Assembly: GCA_031256195.1 (NCBI GenBank)
Contig: JAIRRB010000142.1
Location: 1 to 50,196 of the forward strand
Direction of reading: 5' to 3'
Length of the DNA: 50,196 nucleotides
From: Treponema sp.
GTDB lineage: Bacteria; Spirochaetota; Spirochaetia; Treponematales; Breznakiellaceae
In this document: one piece after another, positions 1 through 8,845 of the stretch
Numbering within the stretch: the first letter of the stretch is position 1
Layout: the number at the start of each line of letters is the position of its first letter
The notes under the pieces: model-generated
The model's database searches: none
What the model was told of the DNA's origin: nothing
What the model saw: the letters and a program-made list of their open reading frames with translations, nothing else
Made by a program: the position numbers and the translations under genes

Positions 1-2739
1 TGGTACAAGACGGCAGTTGAAGCGGGCGATAAAATAACCGTTACGCCGATATATCAGAACTTGCATGTGAACGACCATATTATTACCTATGTGCGCCGGA
101 TTTTTGATGAAGAAGGGAATCCCCTGGCTGTGGTGGGTCTGAATATATCGCTTGACGGCATTAAAGAACATGCCTCCAATATGCGTGTTACCAAAAACAG
201 CTACGGGATTTTCATGGATACAAATCTGGATATATACTACCACCCCGATGCGGATATTGCCGGTAAAAACGCCCGTGAAATAGGAGGCAACCTTGCGATT
301 CTTGTGGATGAGGTTTTGGCGGGAAACAATAATTTTGGGCGCAAGGCCTGGAATTATAAAAATGAATTGACTATAGCCTTTATCACCAAACTTGATAACG
401 GGTGGGTGTTATGCATTGTAATGCCCCAGGCTGAGTATTACCGGGAATTATACGGAATGATGTTAATGCTCATTATTCTCGGTACGGTTATGGCGGCGGT
501 TCTGATTATCATTTTGATACAGGTTGACCGGACAAAAACAAAACTGGACAAAGAAAACCAGCATAAGAACATATTGCTGGCAACTATAGATGCGCAGCGT
601 GAGGCGGATATGATGACACAGCTTATGCTTGACACCACGCCGCTGTGCTGCAGTTTATGGGATGAGGACTGTAAGGTCATATCGTGCAATCAGGAAGCGG
701 TAAATCTGTTTCAATTATCCAGCAAGCAGGAATATGCCGCCAGGTTTTATGAACTTTCCCCGGAATACCAGCCGGACGGGAGTCCGTCCAAAGAAATGGC
801 AAGTGAATTAATTAATAAAGCATTTGTAACAGGCTATCATCGTTTTAACTGGGTACACCAAACCCTGAAAGGTGAAGTTATTCCGTCTGAAATAACACTG
901 GTACGCGTAAAACACCGGGATAAATACATCATTGCGGGATACACCAGAGACATGAGAAGGCTTAACACGATGCTTGATGAAATGCGCAAGGTTGAGGATG
1001 ATTTGCGTGTGGCGCGCGATGCCGCGGAAGCCGCAAACCTCGCCAAGAGCGCTTTTCTTGCCAATATGAGCCATGAGATACGAACGCCCATGAACAGCGT
1101 CATCGGATTCTCCGAATTGGCAATGGATGACAATATTCCTGTCAAAACAAGAGAATACCTCGAAAGAATCCTTGAAAGCGCGGAAGGGCTTTTGACGATT
1201 ATAAACGACATTCTTGACATATCCAAAGTTGAATCCGGAAAAATGGAACTGGAACATATTCCTTTTGACCTGCATGAAGTGCTTGCCTATTGCCAAATGG
1301 TCATCATTTCCCGGGCTGAAGAAAAAGGCATACAGGTACATTTTTACGCTGAACCGTCAGTCGGCAAAAAGCTGCTGGGAGACCCGACAAAGATGCGCCA
1401 AATATTGCTCAATTTCCTTTCCAACGCGGTAAAGTTTACGAATGTCGGTACTGTCAAACTTTCAACATCTATCACAGCTTCAACCGAAAACACCGTTACC
1501 ATGTATTTTGAAATAAGAGACAGCGGTATTGGCATGACGCCGGAACAGATGTCGAAAATCTATGAACCGTTTATACAGGCGGATTCCAGTATGACGCGAA
1601 AATACGGCGGCACCGGACTGGGAATTTCAATAGCAAAAAAATTAATAGAAATGATGGGCGGCAGCCTGATTGTGGAAAGCACTTTCGGGGTCGGCAGTAA
1701 ATTTGGTTTTACTCTTGTCTTCGATACGATAAGTGTACCGGTAGAAACAACGGCGCAAAAACTGCCCCTTCACAGGATTGAAAAACCGGCTTTTAAGGGG
1801 GATATTCTGGTCTGCGAAGATAATACCATGAATCAACGGGTTATATCCGATTATCTGGCGAGAGTTGGGCTTACATCCGTTGTAGCGGAGAACGGCAAGG
1901 AAGGCGTGGATATGGTTCGCAGGCGTATGGAAAAGGGCGAAAAACCTTTTGATTTGATTTTCATGGATGTACACATGCCGGTAATGGACGGGCTTGAAGC
2001 CGCATCAATAATAAATAAATTACAGACGGGAACGCCCATTGTCGCCATGACCGCGAATATTATGTCCACAGACAGGGGGCTTTACAAAATGAACGGCATG
2101 CTTGATTACGTGGGTAAACCTTTTACTTCCCAAATACTGTGGCAATGCCTGATAAAATATTTAACGCCCATAAAGAGGGAAAACGGGCGGCAGCAGGAAA
2201 ATATATGGAAAGAAGATGATAAGGAGCTGCGAAAGGTAGCCCGATTAAATTTTGTTAAATATAATCAAAACAAATTCGACGAGATTGCCGATGCCCTAAA
2301 AACAAGTGATGTAAAACTGGCGCATAGACTGGCGCATACCCTCAAGGGAAATGCGGGACAGATTGGCAGGCCCGCACTGCAATCCGCCGCCGCTGATGTG
2401 GAAAAGGCGCTTAAAAACGGAGACAATCTGGTTACCAAAGAACAAATTAAGATTCTCGAAACAGAATTAAGTATGACGCTGGATGAACTGGGCTCCCTGC
2501 CTGACGAATCTATCGTTCAGGATCAAGCCGTCTCTGCTGCCCTTGATTCAGCGCAGATACGGGAATTGATGGATAATCTGGAACCTCTGCTTAAAAGCGG
2601 TAATCCTGATTGCCTGCGTTTTATTGACGGGCTGAGGGCAATACCGGGGAATGAGCGGCTGATACAGCAGATGGAAGATTTTGATTTTGAATCGGCAGCC
2701 GCCATATTTGCCGAATCAAAAAAAGGATGGATAAAGTAA
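1..2739 (+). CDS. Hybrid sensor histidine kinase (Cache-type sensor, TM, PAS-like, HisKA/HATPase, REC, HPt), 5' truncated by the window edge
   Basis: The frame stays open to base 1 (WYKTAVEAGDKITVTPIYQNLHVND...), so the listed start at 61 is probably internal. Motifs: SAFLANMSHEIRTPMNSVIGFSEL (H-box), GGTGLGISIAKKLIEMMGG (G-box), DLIFMDVHMPVMDGLEA (REC), RLAHTLKGNAGQIG (HPt). Confidence 0.93.
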   Translation, partial: WYKTAVEAGDKITVTPIYQNLHVNDHIITYVRRIFDEEGNPLAVVGLNISLDGIKEHASNMRVTKNSYGIFMDTNLDIYYHPDADIAGKNAREIGGNLAILVDEVLAGNNNFGRKAWNYKNELTIAFITKLDNGWVLCIVMPQAEYYRELYGMMLMLIILGTVMAAVLIIILIQVDRTKTKLDKENQHKNILLATIDAQREADMMTQLMLDTTPLCCSLWDEDCKVISCNQEAVNLFQLSSKQEYAARFYELSPEYQPDGSPSKEMASELINKAFVTGYHRFNWVHQTLKGEVIPSEITLVRVKHRDKYIIAGYTRDMRRLNTMLDEMRKVEDDLRVARDAAEAANLAKSAFLANMSHEIRTPMNSVIGFSELAMDDNIPVKTREYLERILESAEGLLTIINDILDISKVESGKMELEHIPFDLHEVLAYCQMVIISRAEEKGIQVHFYAEPSVGKKLLGDPTKMRQILLNFLSNAVKFTNVGTVKLSTSITASTENTVTMYFEIRDSGIGMTPEQMSKIYEPFIQADSSMTRKYGGTGLGISIAKKLIEMMGGSLIVESTFGVGSKFGFTLVFDTISVPVETTAQKLPLHRIEKPAFKGDILVCEDNTMNQRVISDYLARVGLTSVVAENGKEGVDMVRRRMEKGEKPFDLIFMDVHMPVMDGLEAASIINKLQTGTPIVAMTANIMSTDRGLYKMNGMLDYVGKPFTSQILWQCLIKYLTPIKRENGRQQENIWKEDDKELRKVARLNFVKYNQNKFDEIADALKTSDVKLAHRLAHTLKGNAGQIGRPALQSAAADVEKALKNGDNLVTKEQIKILETELSMTLDELGSLPDESIVQDQAVSAALDSAQIRELMDNLEPLLKSGNPDCLRFIDGLRAIPGNERLIQQMEDFDFESAAAIFAESKKGWIK

Positions 2740-3644
2740 TGGACGACGTGCATAAAAACACATTGCTTCTCGTTGATGATGAAAAATCCAATCTCAAACT
2801 TTTAACCCTCATATTGGGGCCGGAATACACTATTTATACGGCTACCAACGGAGCAAACGCCATCGAAAAAGCCAAAGAGTATATGCCCGATCTCATTCTG
2901 CTGGATATCGTTATGCCCGGAATGGATGGGTATGAAACGCTTTCTGAACTGAGAAAATGCGACAAAACACAGAAAATACCGGTTGTTTTTATCACGGGCC
3001 TGAATAGCAGTGAAGATGAGGAAAAAGGCCTCTCTCTTGAAGCCGCGGATTATATCAGCAAGCCTTTCAGCGCCATGATTGTAAAATTAAGGGTACGGAA
3101 TCAGATTCAGATGGTTAATCAACTCCGTACCATAGAGCATCTGAGCAGGATCGATCAACTTACCAATATACCCAACCGGCGCAGTTTCGATGAACGTCTG
3201 CGCATTGAGTGGAACCATGCGTTAAGGGAACAAATGCCCATCAGCATACTGATTCTTGATGTAGACAAATTCAAAACTTTCAATGATACATACGGGCATC
3301 AAAACGGCGATATTGTGCTGCAAACAGTCGCCAAAGTTATTTCCCGTTTGCCCAGACGTTCAAGTGATTTTGCCGCCCGCTGGGGCGGTGAAGAATTTGT
3401 TGTATTGCTGCCCAATACCCGGTTAGCCGCCGCCATGGACATTGCCGAAAAGATACGCGCGGACATTGAGAAAGAAGAACTTCCCCGCATAGACAACACA
3501 ATCATCAGGGTAACGGTAAGCATTGGCGTACATACGCAAGTACCCGCACAGGCAGACTCAGTTAACGCTTTTATTTCCAGCGCGGACAAGGCGCTTTATG
3601 CCGCAAAAGAAACGGGCAGAAACAGGGTAATAGCCTCACGGTAA
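2727..3644 (+). CDS. Response regulator with GGDEF diguanylate cyclase domain
   Basis: N-terminal REC (LLVDDEKSNLKLL...DLILLDIVMPGMDGYE); C-terminal RSSDFAARWGGEEF with intact GGEEF and an RxxD I-site 5 aa upstream. Overlaps the kinase gene by 13 nt. Confidence 0.93.
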   Translation: MDKVMDDVHKNTLLLVDDEKSNLKLLTLILGPEYTIYTATNGANAIEKAKEYMPDLILLDIVMPGMDGYETLSELRKCDKTQKIPVVFITGLNSSEDEEKGLSLEAADYISKPFSAMIVKLRVRNQIQMVNQLRTIEHLSRIDQLTNIPNRRSFDERLRIEWNHALREQMPISILILDVDKFKTFNDTYGHQNGDIVLQTVAKVISRLPRRSSDFAARWGGEEFVVLLPNTRLAAAMDIAEKIRADIEKEELPRIDNTIIRVTVSIGVHTQVPAQADSVNAFISSADKALYAAKETGRNRVIASR

Positions 3645-3650
3645 AGTATG

Positions 3651-4370
3651 TTACGGTAAACCAATCGCTTCCAGAATTGCCTGTTTCTGCACAGGGGATG
3701 ATAGCGCGGGCGGCACCTCAAATGTATGGGTAATTTTTCCCGGCTGCCCGTTAAGGACATATACGGTATTTGAGAGGAGCAGGGCTTCTTCGACATCGTG
3801 GGTAATAAACAGGGTTGAAAGTTTCATGGCGGCGGCGATTTCACGATACCAGTCCTGCATTTGGCGGCGGGTAATCGCATCGAGGGCGGAAAAAGGTTCG
3901 TCCAGCAGAATTACCGGGCTGTGCGTCATACAGGTACGCAATAACGCGGCGCGCTGGCGCATACCGCCTGAAAGTTGATGAGGATATTTTTTCTCGTAAC
4001 CAGACAGTCCAAAACGGGGGAAAAAAACGGCTACCTTTTCGCGGGCGGGATTCTTCTTTTCGCCGCGTATCAACAGGGGGAGAATTACATTGTCCAGTAC
4101 GGTTCTATGTTCCAGCAGCAGGTCTTTTTGCGGCATATACCCTACCCTGCCGGGAATGCCGGTTATATCTTCACCGTCAAGGTACACATTTCCCCCGTCA
4201 GGCAGGTCAATGCCGGCAAGCGCATTGAACAATGTCGTTTTACCAACACCGGAAGGCCCCAGCAGGGAGATAAAGCCGCATTGCGGCAGATTCAGGCTGA
4301 TATTCCGGACTACCGGCGTTCCCTCATAATTTTTGGTAAGGCCCTTGCAGCAAAAAAACGCCTCTCTCAC
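3651..4370 (-). CDS. thiZ: ABC transporter ATP-binding protein (thiamine precursor/NitT-TauT type)
   Basis: Walker A LGPSGVGKTTLFNALAG, signature HQLSGGMRQRAALLRT, Walker B VILLDEPFSALD. Operonic with an SBP and a permease downstream of a TPP riboswitch. Confidence 0.85.
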   Translation of the reverse strand: MREAFFCCKGLTKNYEGTPVVRNISLNLPQCGFISLLGPSGVGKTTLFNALAGIDLPDGGNVYLDGEDITGIPGRVGYMPQKDLLLEHRTVLDNVILPLLIRGEKKNPAREKVAVFFPRFGLSGYEKKYPHQLSGGMRQRAALLRTCMTHSPVILLDEPFSALDAITRRQMQDWYREIAAAMKLSTLFITHDVEEALLLSNTVYVLNGQPGKITHTFEVPPALSSPVQKQAILEAIGLP

Positions 4371-5362
4371 TCTCCACTCCCCAAAGCAGGCAGATACTCA
4401 TTGGTAAAACCGCCCGCGCCGATGTCTTTTTCCAACAGGCCGCGCTCAAACATCCAGCGGTAAAAACGGCCCCATCGTTCAGGGTCGATTTCACCCCAGC
4501 GCGGCGAATCAGCGCGGTAACGGGAAGCAAGGTATTCCTGGCTGCGCATAACAAGCCTGCGGTCAAGCTCCGGCGCGCATTTCAGCAAGATTTCTCCCGC
4601 TTCATGGGGGTTTTCTATGGCGAAGGCATAGCCCCTGTCCAGCGCCCGCAGAAATTTTTGGGCTGTATCAGGATTTTTATTCAGCCAGTTGATGTTAGCC
4701 GCAATTACCGGCGTATAAAAATCAAAGCGGCGATCAAAAGACCCAAGGTCAATAAAATTAACTTCAAGGCCGTTGAGTTCGGCGGCAAGGCCTTCCCATG
4801 CGTAATAAACCCAGATTGCGTCAATGTCGGTTGTCAGGGCGGATAAGGGATCGGTGGCGTAATTGGGAATCATGATTACGCCGGCAAAATCGCCGCCGTC
4901 ATTTTCAACAATTTCCCGGATAAGGGCGGCAATCAGCGGGGTTTCCCATGATTCAAAGCGTTTCCCCGCCAAATCACGGGGACTGTTGATGTTATTCTGC
5001 GCCAGCGACATTATTCCCGAAGTGTTATGGCTGATGATTGCCGCCACCGCCGTCACCGGCAGGGCATCGCGGTCTTTGGCAATTGCCGGCCCCATGCTTT
5101 CCTGAAAGTCAATGCCGAATTCAGCGCTGCCCGCCCCCACCAGAGGCAGCGCCCCGTCTTCCGGCGGTTGTATTATCTCCACCGTTAAACCTTCTTCGGC
5201 AAACCAGCCTTTATCCAGAGCGGCGTACAGGCCGGTGTGGTTGGTGTTCGGCGTCCAGTCCAATACCACCCTGATATGATTCGGACTTTCTTTTTTACCG
5301 CATCCGACAGCCAACAATACGGTCATTATGAGCGCACACCAGCAAATGAATGTATATTTCAT
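4367..5362 (-). CDS. thiY: ABC transporter substrate-binding lipoprotein, ThiY/NMT1-like
   Basis: Lipoprotein signal MKYTFICWCALIMTVLLAVGC; VVLDWTPNTNHTGLYAALDKGWFAEEGL is typical of ThiY/NMT1-family proteins. Confidence 0.87.
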   Translation of the reverse strand: MKYTFICWCALIMTVLLAVGCGKKESPNHIRVVLDWTPNTNHTGLYAALDKGWFAEEGLTVEIIQPPEDGALPLVGAGSAEFGIDFQESMGPAIAKDRDALPVTAVAAIISHNTSGIMSLAQNNINSPRDLAGKRFESWETPLIAALIREIVENDGGDFAGVIMIPNYATDPLSALTTDIDAIWVYYAWEGLAAELNGLEVNFIDLGSFDRRFDFYTPVIAANINWLNKNPDTAQKFLRALDRGYAFAIENPHEAGEILLKCAPELDRRLVMRSQEYLASRYRADSPRWGEIDPERWGRFYRWMFERGLLEKDIGAGGFTNEYLPALGSGE

Positions 5363-6150
5363 ACTTTCTCCTTAACCCAGGGCATTGCCGCCCTTTCAGT
5401 CATTGTTATCAATTTTATTAACACTATACTTAACAATGATGTTAACAATATTGCCGCGAACATTTTATCAAACGAATACGACCGCCTGACACGAATCATA
5501 TATACCCCCAGCCCGGCATCGCCGCCCAGCCATTCGGCAATGACCGCCCCGATTATCGAATAGGAACCGGCGATTTTCAGGCCGGAAAAAAAGGCAGGCA
5601 AAGCCTGGGGAAGTTTAATATACCGGTAAATCTGCGGACGTGAAGCCCCCATTGATTGCAGCAGTTTAATGGCATCGTTATCCGCCCGCGCAAAGGCCCC
5701 CAACAGCCCAATGGTCATCGGAAAAAAACAAACGAGAAACACCAGAGTAATTTTGGGGGCGGAGCCGTAGCCCATCCACAGAATCAACAGGGGGGCAATG
5801 GCGATGGTAGGCATGGTCTGGGTCAGTAACAACAGCGGCGCAAGCGACCGTTTAAGAAAACGGTTTGAGTCCATGGTAATCGCCAGCGCAAACGAGGCCG
5901 CCGCCGCCAATACCAGACCGGTGATTGCCTCCAGCAGGGTATGCCGCAAGTGACGAATTAACAGGGAAAAATCCGCCGCAAAGGCCGCAGTCACCCGTAA
6001 AGGACTGGGCAACATATAACCCGGAATGATGCCGCTTACGCTTAACAACTGCCAGAGTACAATTATTACCACAATGGGAATGATACTTTGCAGGGCAAGC
6101 CTTGTCGCGCTTAAGCGCGTCGCACGTAAGTGCGTTGAAGATTGCTTCAT
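5359..6150 (-). CDS. thiX: ABC transporter permease, ThiX-like
   Basis: Multi-TM; EAA-like loop (LLQSMGASRPQIYRYIKLPQALPAFFSGLKIAGSYSIIGAVIAEWLGGDAGLGVYM); first gene after the TPP riboswitch. Confidence 0.85.
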   Translation of the reverse strand: MKQSSTHLRATRLSATRLALQSIIPIVVIIVLWQLLSVSGIIPGYMLPSPLRVTAAFAADFSLLIRHLRHTLLEAITGLVLAAAASFALAITMDSNRFLKRSLAPLLLLTQTMPTIAIAPLLILWMGYGSAPKITLVFLVCFFPMTIGLLGAFARADNDAIKLLQSMGASRPQIYRYIKLPQALPAFFSGLKIAGSYSIIGAVIAEWLGGDAGLGVYMIRVRRSYSFDKMFAAILLTSLLSIVLIKLITMTERAAMPWVKEKV

Positions 6151-6155
6151 GGTTT

Positions 6156-6264
6156 TCCTCCGCCGGTATTATCCGGATCAGGTATGGCATCCTTTGGATG
6201 CCAAGGGTTCCAGGCGTCAATTCGCCTGATCTCAGCCGGAAAGGCAATTGCCATCCAGCACCCC
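6156..6264 (-). promoter_or_regulatory. TPP riboswitch (THI element)
   Basis: Minus strand reads GGGGTGCTGGATGGCAATTGCCTTTCCGGCTGAGATCAGGCGAATTGACGCCTGGAACCCTTGGCATCCAAAGGATGCCATACCTGATCCGGATAATACCGGCGGAGG. It contains the conserved GGGGTGC, CTGAGA, GAACC, ACCTGATCCGGATAATACCGGC blocks. Confidence 0.95.
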
Positions 6265-6343
6265 ATTAATTATTTGTAATACTATTCACTGTTCAAAAAA
6301 AGGTCAATAGCCCTTTTAATCAATTTTAATTAAACGGTAACTT

Positions 6344-7195
6344 TTACGCCAGTTCTGCCGAGCGCCGCCATGCGGCTTTAACCGCCTGCATCACCGCAGA
6401 GCGGAATGAGCCGGCCTCAAGCGCGGCAAGACCGGCAATGGTTGTGCCGCCCGGAGACGCGACCCTATCTTTCAGTTCGCCGGGATGTATGCCGGTTTCC
6501 ATAACCATCGCCGCAGAACCCAAAACGGTTTGCGCGGCGTAATGCAGCGCCCTGTCGCGGGGCAGACCGGCAAGGACGCCGCCATCAGCAAGGGCTTCTA
6601 TGAACAGGTACACAAAAGCGGGGCCGGAACCGGAAAGTCCGGTAACCGCATTCAGGTAACTTTCATCTATGCGGTCAACCGCGCCGGCCCCTTTGAGCAT
6701 GGTTTCCAGTTCGGCGGCTTTTTCTTCGCCAAGCTGCGGCGAAGCGGCAAGGGCGATTAACCCTTTTGAAATGAGCGCCGGTGTGTTAGGCATAATGCGC
6801 GCCACCGGAACTTTTACCGTCGGCGCAGCCGCCGCGCCTTCCCCAACGATGGTCTGAATCTTTTCAATAGACCAGCCTGCCGCCATAGACACCAGTACCG
6901 GCGCATTACCCGCCGCCAGGCGCTGGTATATTACCGGAGCAATTTCCTTTAATACTCCTGCCAAAATCTGCGGCTTAACCGCCAGAAAAATATAATTGCC
7001 TTTTTCAGCAGCTTCGGTATTGGCATGGTATACCGCAGCCCCCATCTCAGCCGCCGCCGCCTGCGCTTTTTGTTCATCGGCATCAGCAAAACCAATATTC
7101 ACCCCGCCAACAGCCCCGGCCATAGCGGTAATACCCTTCATCAGGGCAAAGCCCATGTTTCCGCTGCCTATACAGGCAATAGTTATCGCACCCAT
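6344..7195 (-). CDS. proC: Pyrroline-5-carboxylate reductase
   Basis: IACIGSGNMGFALMKG (Rossmann); AVTGLSGSGPAFVYLFIEALADGGVLAGLPRDRAL; RVASPGGTTIAGL signature. Confidence 0.95.
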   Translation of the reverse strand: MGAITIACIGSGNMGFALMKGITAMAGAVGGVNIGFADADEQKAQAAAAEMGAAVYHANTEAAEKGNYIFLAVKPQILAGVLKEIAPVIYQRLAAGNAPVLVSMAAGWSIEKIQTIVGEGAAAAPTVKVPVARIMPNTPALISKGLIALAASPQLGEEKAAELETMLKGAGAVDRIDESYLNAVTGLSGSGPAFVYLFIEALADGGVLAGLPRDRALHYAAQTVLGSAAMVMETGIHPGELKDRVASPGGTTIAGLAALEAGSFRSAVMQAVKAAWRRSAELA

Positions 7196-7201
7196 GTTTT
7201 T

Positions 7202-7210
7202 ATTATACCA
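7202..7210 (-). promoter_or_regulatory. Extended -10 promoter (TGGTATAAT) of proC, possibly leaderless
   Basis: Minus strand TGGTATAAT-AAAAAC-ATG; the -10 ends 6 nt before the ATG and no SD is visible. Confidence 0.45.
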
Positions 7211-7255
7211 TACGGAGTACCTTTTTCATTAGTCCATAAACTGTTACACTGAAGT

Positions 7256-8845
7256 ATGGTCTGCCCGATTGAACGCCGCTTATCTTCATTTCTTGCCGGG
7301 GAAACCGCCTCCCATGCCGGTTTGACAGAACGTTCAGGCGATGCGGATCCACTGATCACCGCGCTGGAATATGACTCCCGAAAGGTACAGCCGGGGACGC
7401 TGTTCTTTGCCCTGCCCGGTCTGCACACGGATGGACATACATTTATCAATAACGCTATAACTCAAGGCGCCGTTGCGGTGGTGCATGAAGCGGAAATCGC
7501 TGAAAAAAAATCCGGCGTGGTGTACCTGAAAGTAAAAAGTTCCCGTTTTGCCATGTCGCCGATTGCGGCGGCCTTTTACGGCTTTCCTTCGCACCGGCTT
7601 TTGACTGTAGGCGTTACCGGAACCGAAGGCAAAAGCACCACCGTGTATCTGATTTGGCAGCTTCTGCGGCTTATGGGAAAAAAGGCGGGTTTTTTTTCTA
7701 CGGTGCAGTATTCTGACGGCGGCGAGGCGCAGTGGAATCCGGAACATCAGACGACGCCGGAGGCAACGGCGGTACAGCGGATGTTATACGAAATGGCGGA
7801 AAACGGCTGCGCCTATGCGGTGGTGGAGGCAAGTTCCCACGGCCTTTCAGCCCGGACCAACAGACTCGGTGACGTTGCATTTGATGCGGCGGTGTTCACC
7901 AATGTAACCCATGAACATCTGGAATTTCACGGTTCATGGGAACAGTACCGGGACGATAAGGCCAATTTGTTCCGCGCCCTGAATCGCGGATACGCAAAAA
8001 CAGACATTGGCGGCGTAACGCTGATTCCCGAACCGTTTGGCGTCATTAATGCCGATGACGCAAGCGCGTCCTATTTCGCCAATGTAACTGGGCGTACAAA
8101 ATTGAGTTTCAGCGTAAACGGAAAAGATGCGGATTTGACGATGAAGGCCATAGAGAGCGGCGCTTTTGGCAACTGGTACAATGTATTTGTCGGCGCTGAA
8201 AATACCGCTATCGACATACGCGACCGGCTGCCCGGCGCTTTCAACGCGGGAAATGTGCTGGCGGCGCTGCTGGCGGTATCCGCCCTGACCGGCGTTCCGG
8301 TACGGAAAATTGCTCCGCTTTGCCCCCGGCTGCTACCGGTGCGGGGGCGCATGACCGCCATAAACAAGGGTCAGCCTTTTGAGGTATTGGTGGATTATGC
8401 CCATACACCTTCGTCTTTTCAGGCGATTTTTCCGCCATTGCGGAAACGGCTTGACCGTTGCGGCGGCAGGATTATCAGCCTTTTTGGTTCCGCCGGCGAG
8501 CGGGATACCCAAAAACGCGCCGAGCAGGGAAAAATCGCAGCCGCATATTCGGACTGTATCGTACTCACCGATGAAGACCCGCGGGGCGAAACTCCTCCGG
8601 ACATACTGGACGAAATTGCCCGCGGAGTATATTCTGAAAGTTCGGCGTTATTCAAACAAGATGAAAATCTTTTTTTAATTCCCGACCGCCCTGCCGCCAT
8701 TCGCAAGGCGGTATCCCTTGCCCGCTCAGGCGATGTGGTATTGCTGTTGGGCAAGGGCCACGAGAATACGATTATATATCAGGATCATGTGATGCCTTTT
8801 GACGAAATCGCCGAGGCGGAAAAGGCTTTGGAGGAACAATTATGA
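7256..8845 (+). CDS. murE: UDP-N-acetylmuramoyl-tripeptide synthetase
   Basis: GVTGTEGKSTTVYLIWQLL (Mur ligase P-loop), DAAVFTNVTHEHLEFHGSWEQYRDDKANLF, VDYAHTPSSFQAIF, TDEDPRGE region. Confidence 0.93.
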   Translation: MVCPIERRLSSFLAGETASHAGLTERSGDADPLITALEYDSRKVQPGTLFFALPGLHTDGHTFINNAITQGAVAVVHEAEIAEKKSGVVYLKVKSSRFAMSPIAAAFYGFPSHRLLTVGVTGTEGKSTTVYLIWQLLRLMGKKAGFFSTVQYSDGGEAQWNPEHQTTPEATAVQRMLYEMAENGCAYAVVEASSHGLSARTNRLGDVAFDAAVFTNVTHEHLEFHGSWEQYRDDKANLFRALNRGYAKTDIGGVTLIPEPFGVINADDASASYFANVTGRTKLSFSVNGKDADLTMKAIESGAFGNWYNVFVGAENTAIDIRDRLPGAFNAGNVLAALLAVSALTGVPVRKIAPLCPRLLPVRGRMTAINKGQPFEVLVDYAHTPSSFQAIFPPLRKRLDRCGGRIISLFGSAGERDTQKRAEQGKIAAAYSDCIVLTDEDPRGETPPDILDEIARGVYSESSALFKQDENLFLIPDRPAAIRKAVSLARSGDVVLLLGKGHENTIIYQDHVMPFDEIAEAEKALEEQL

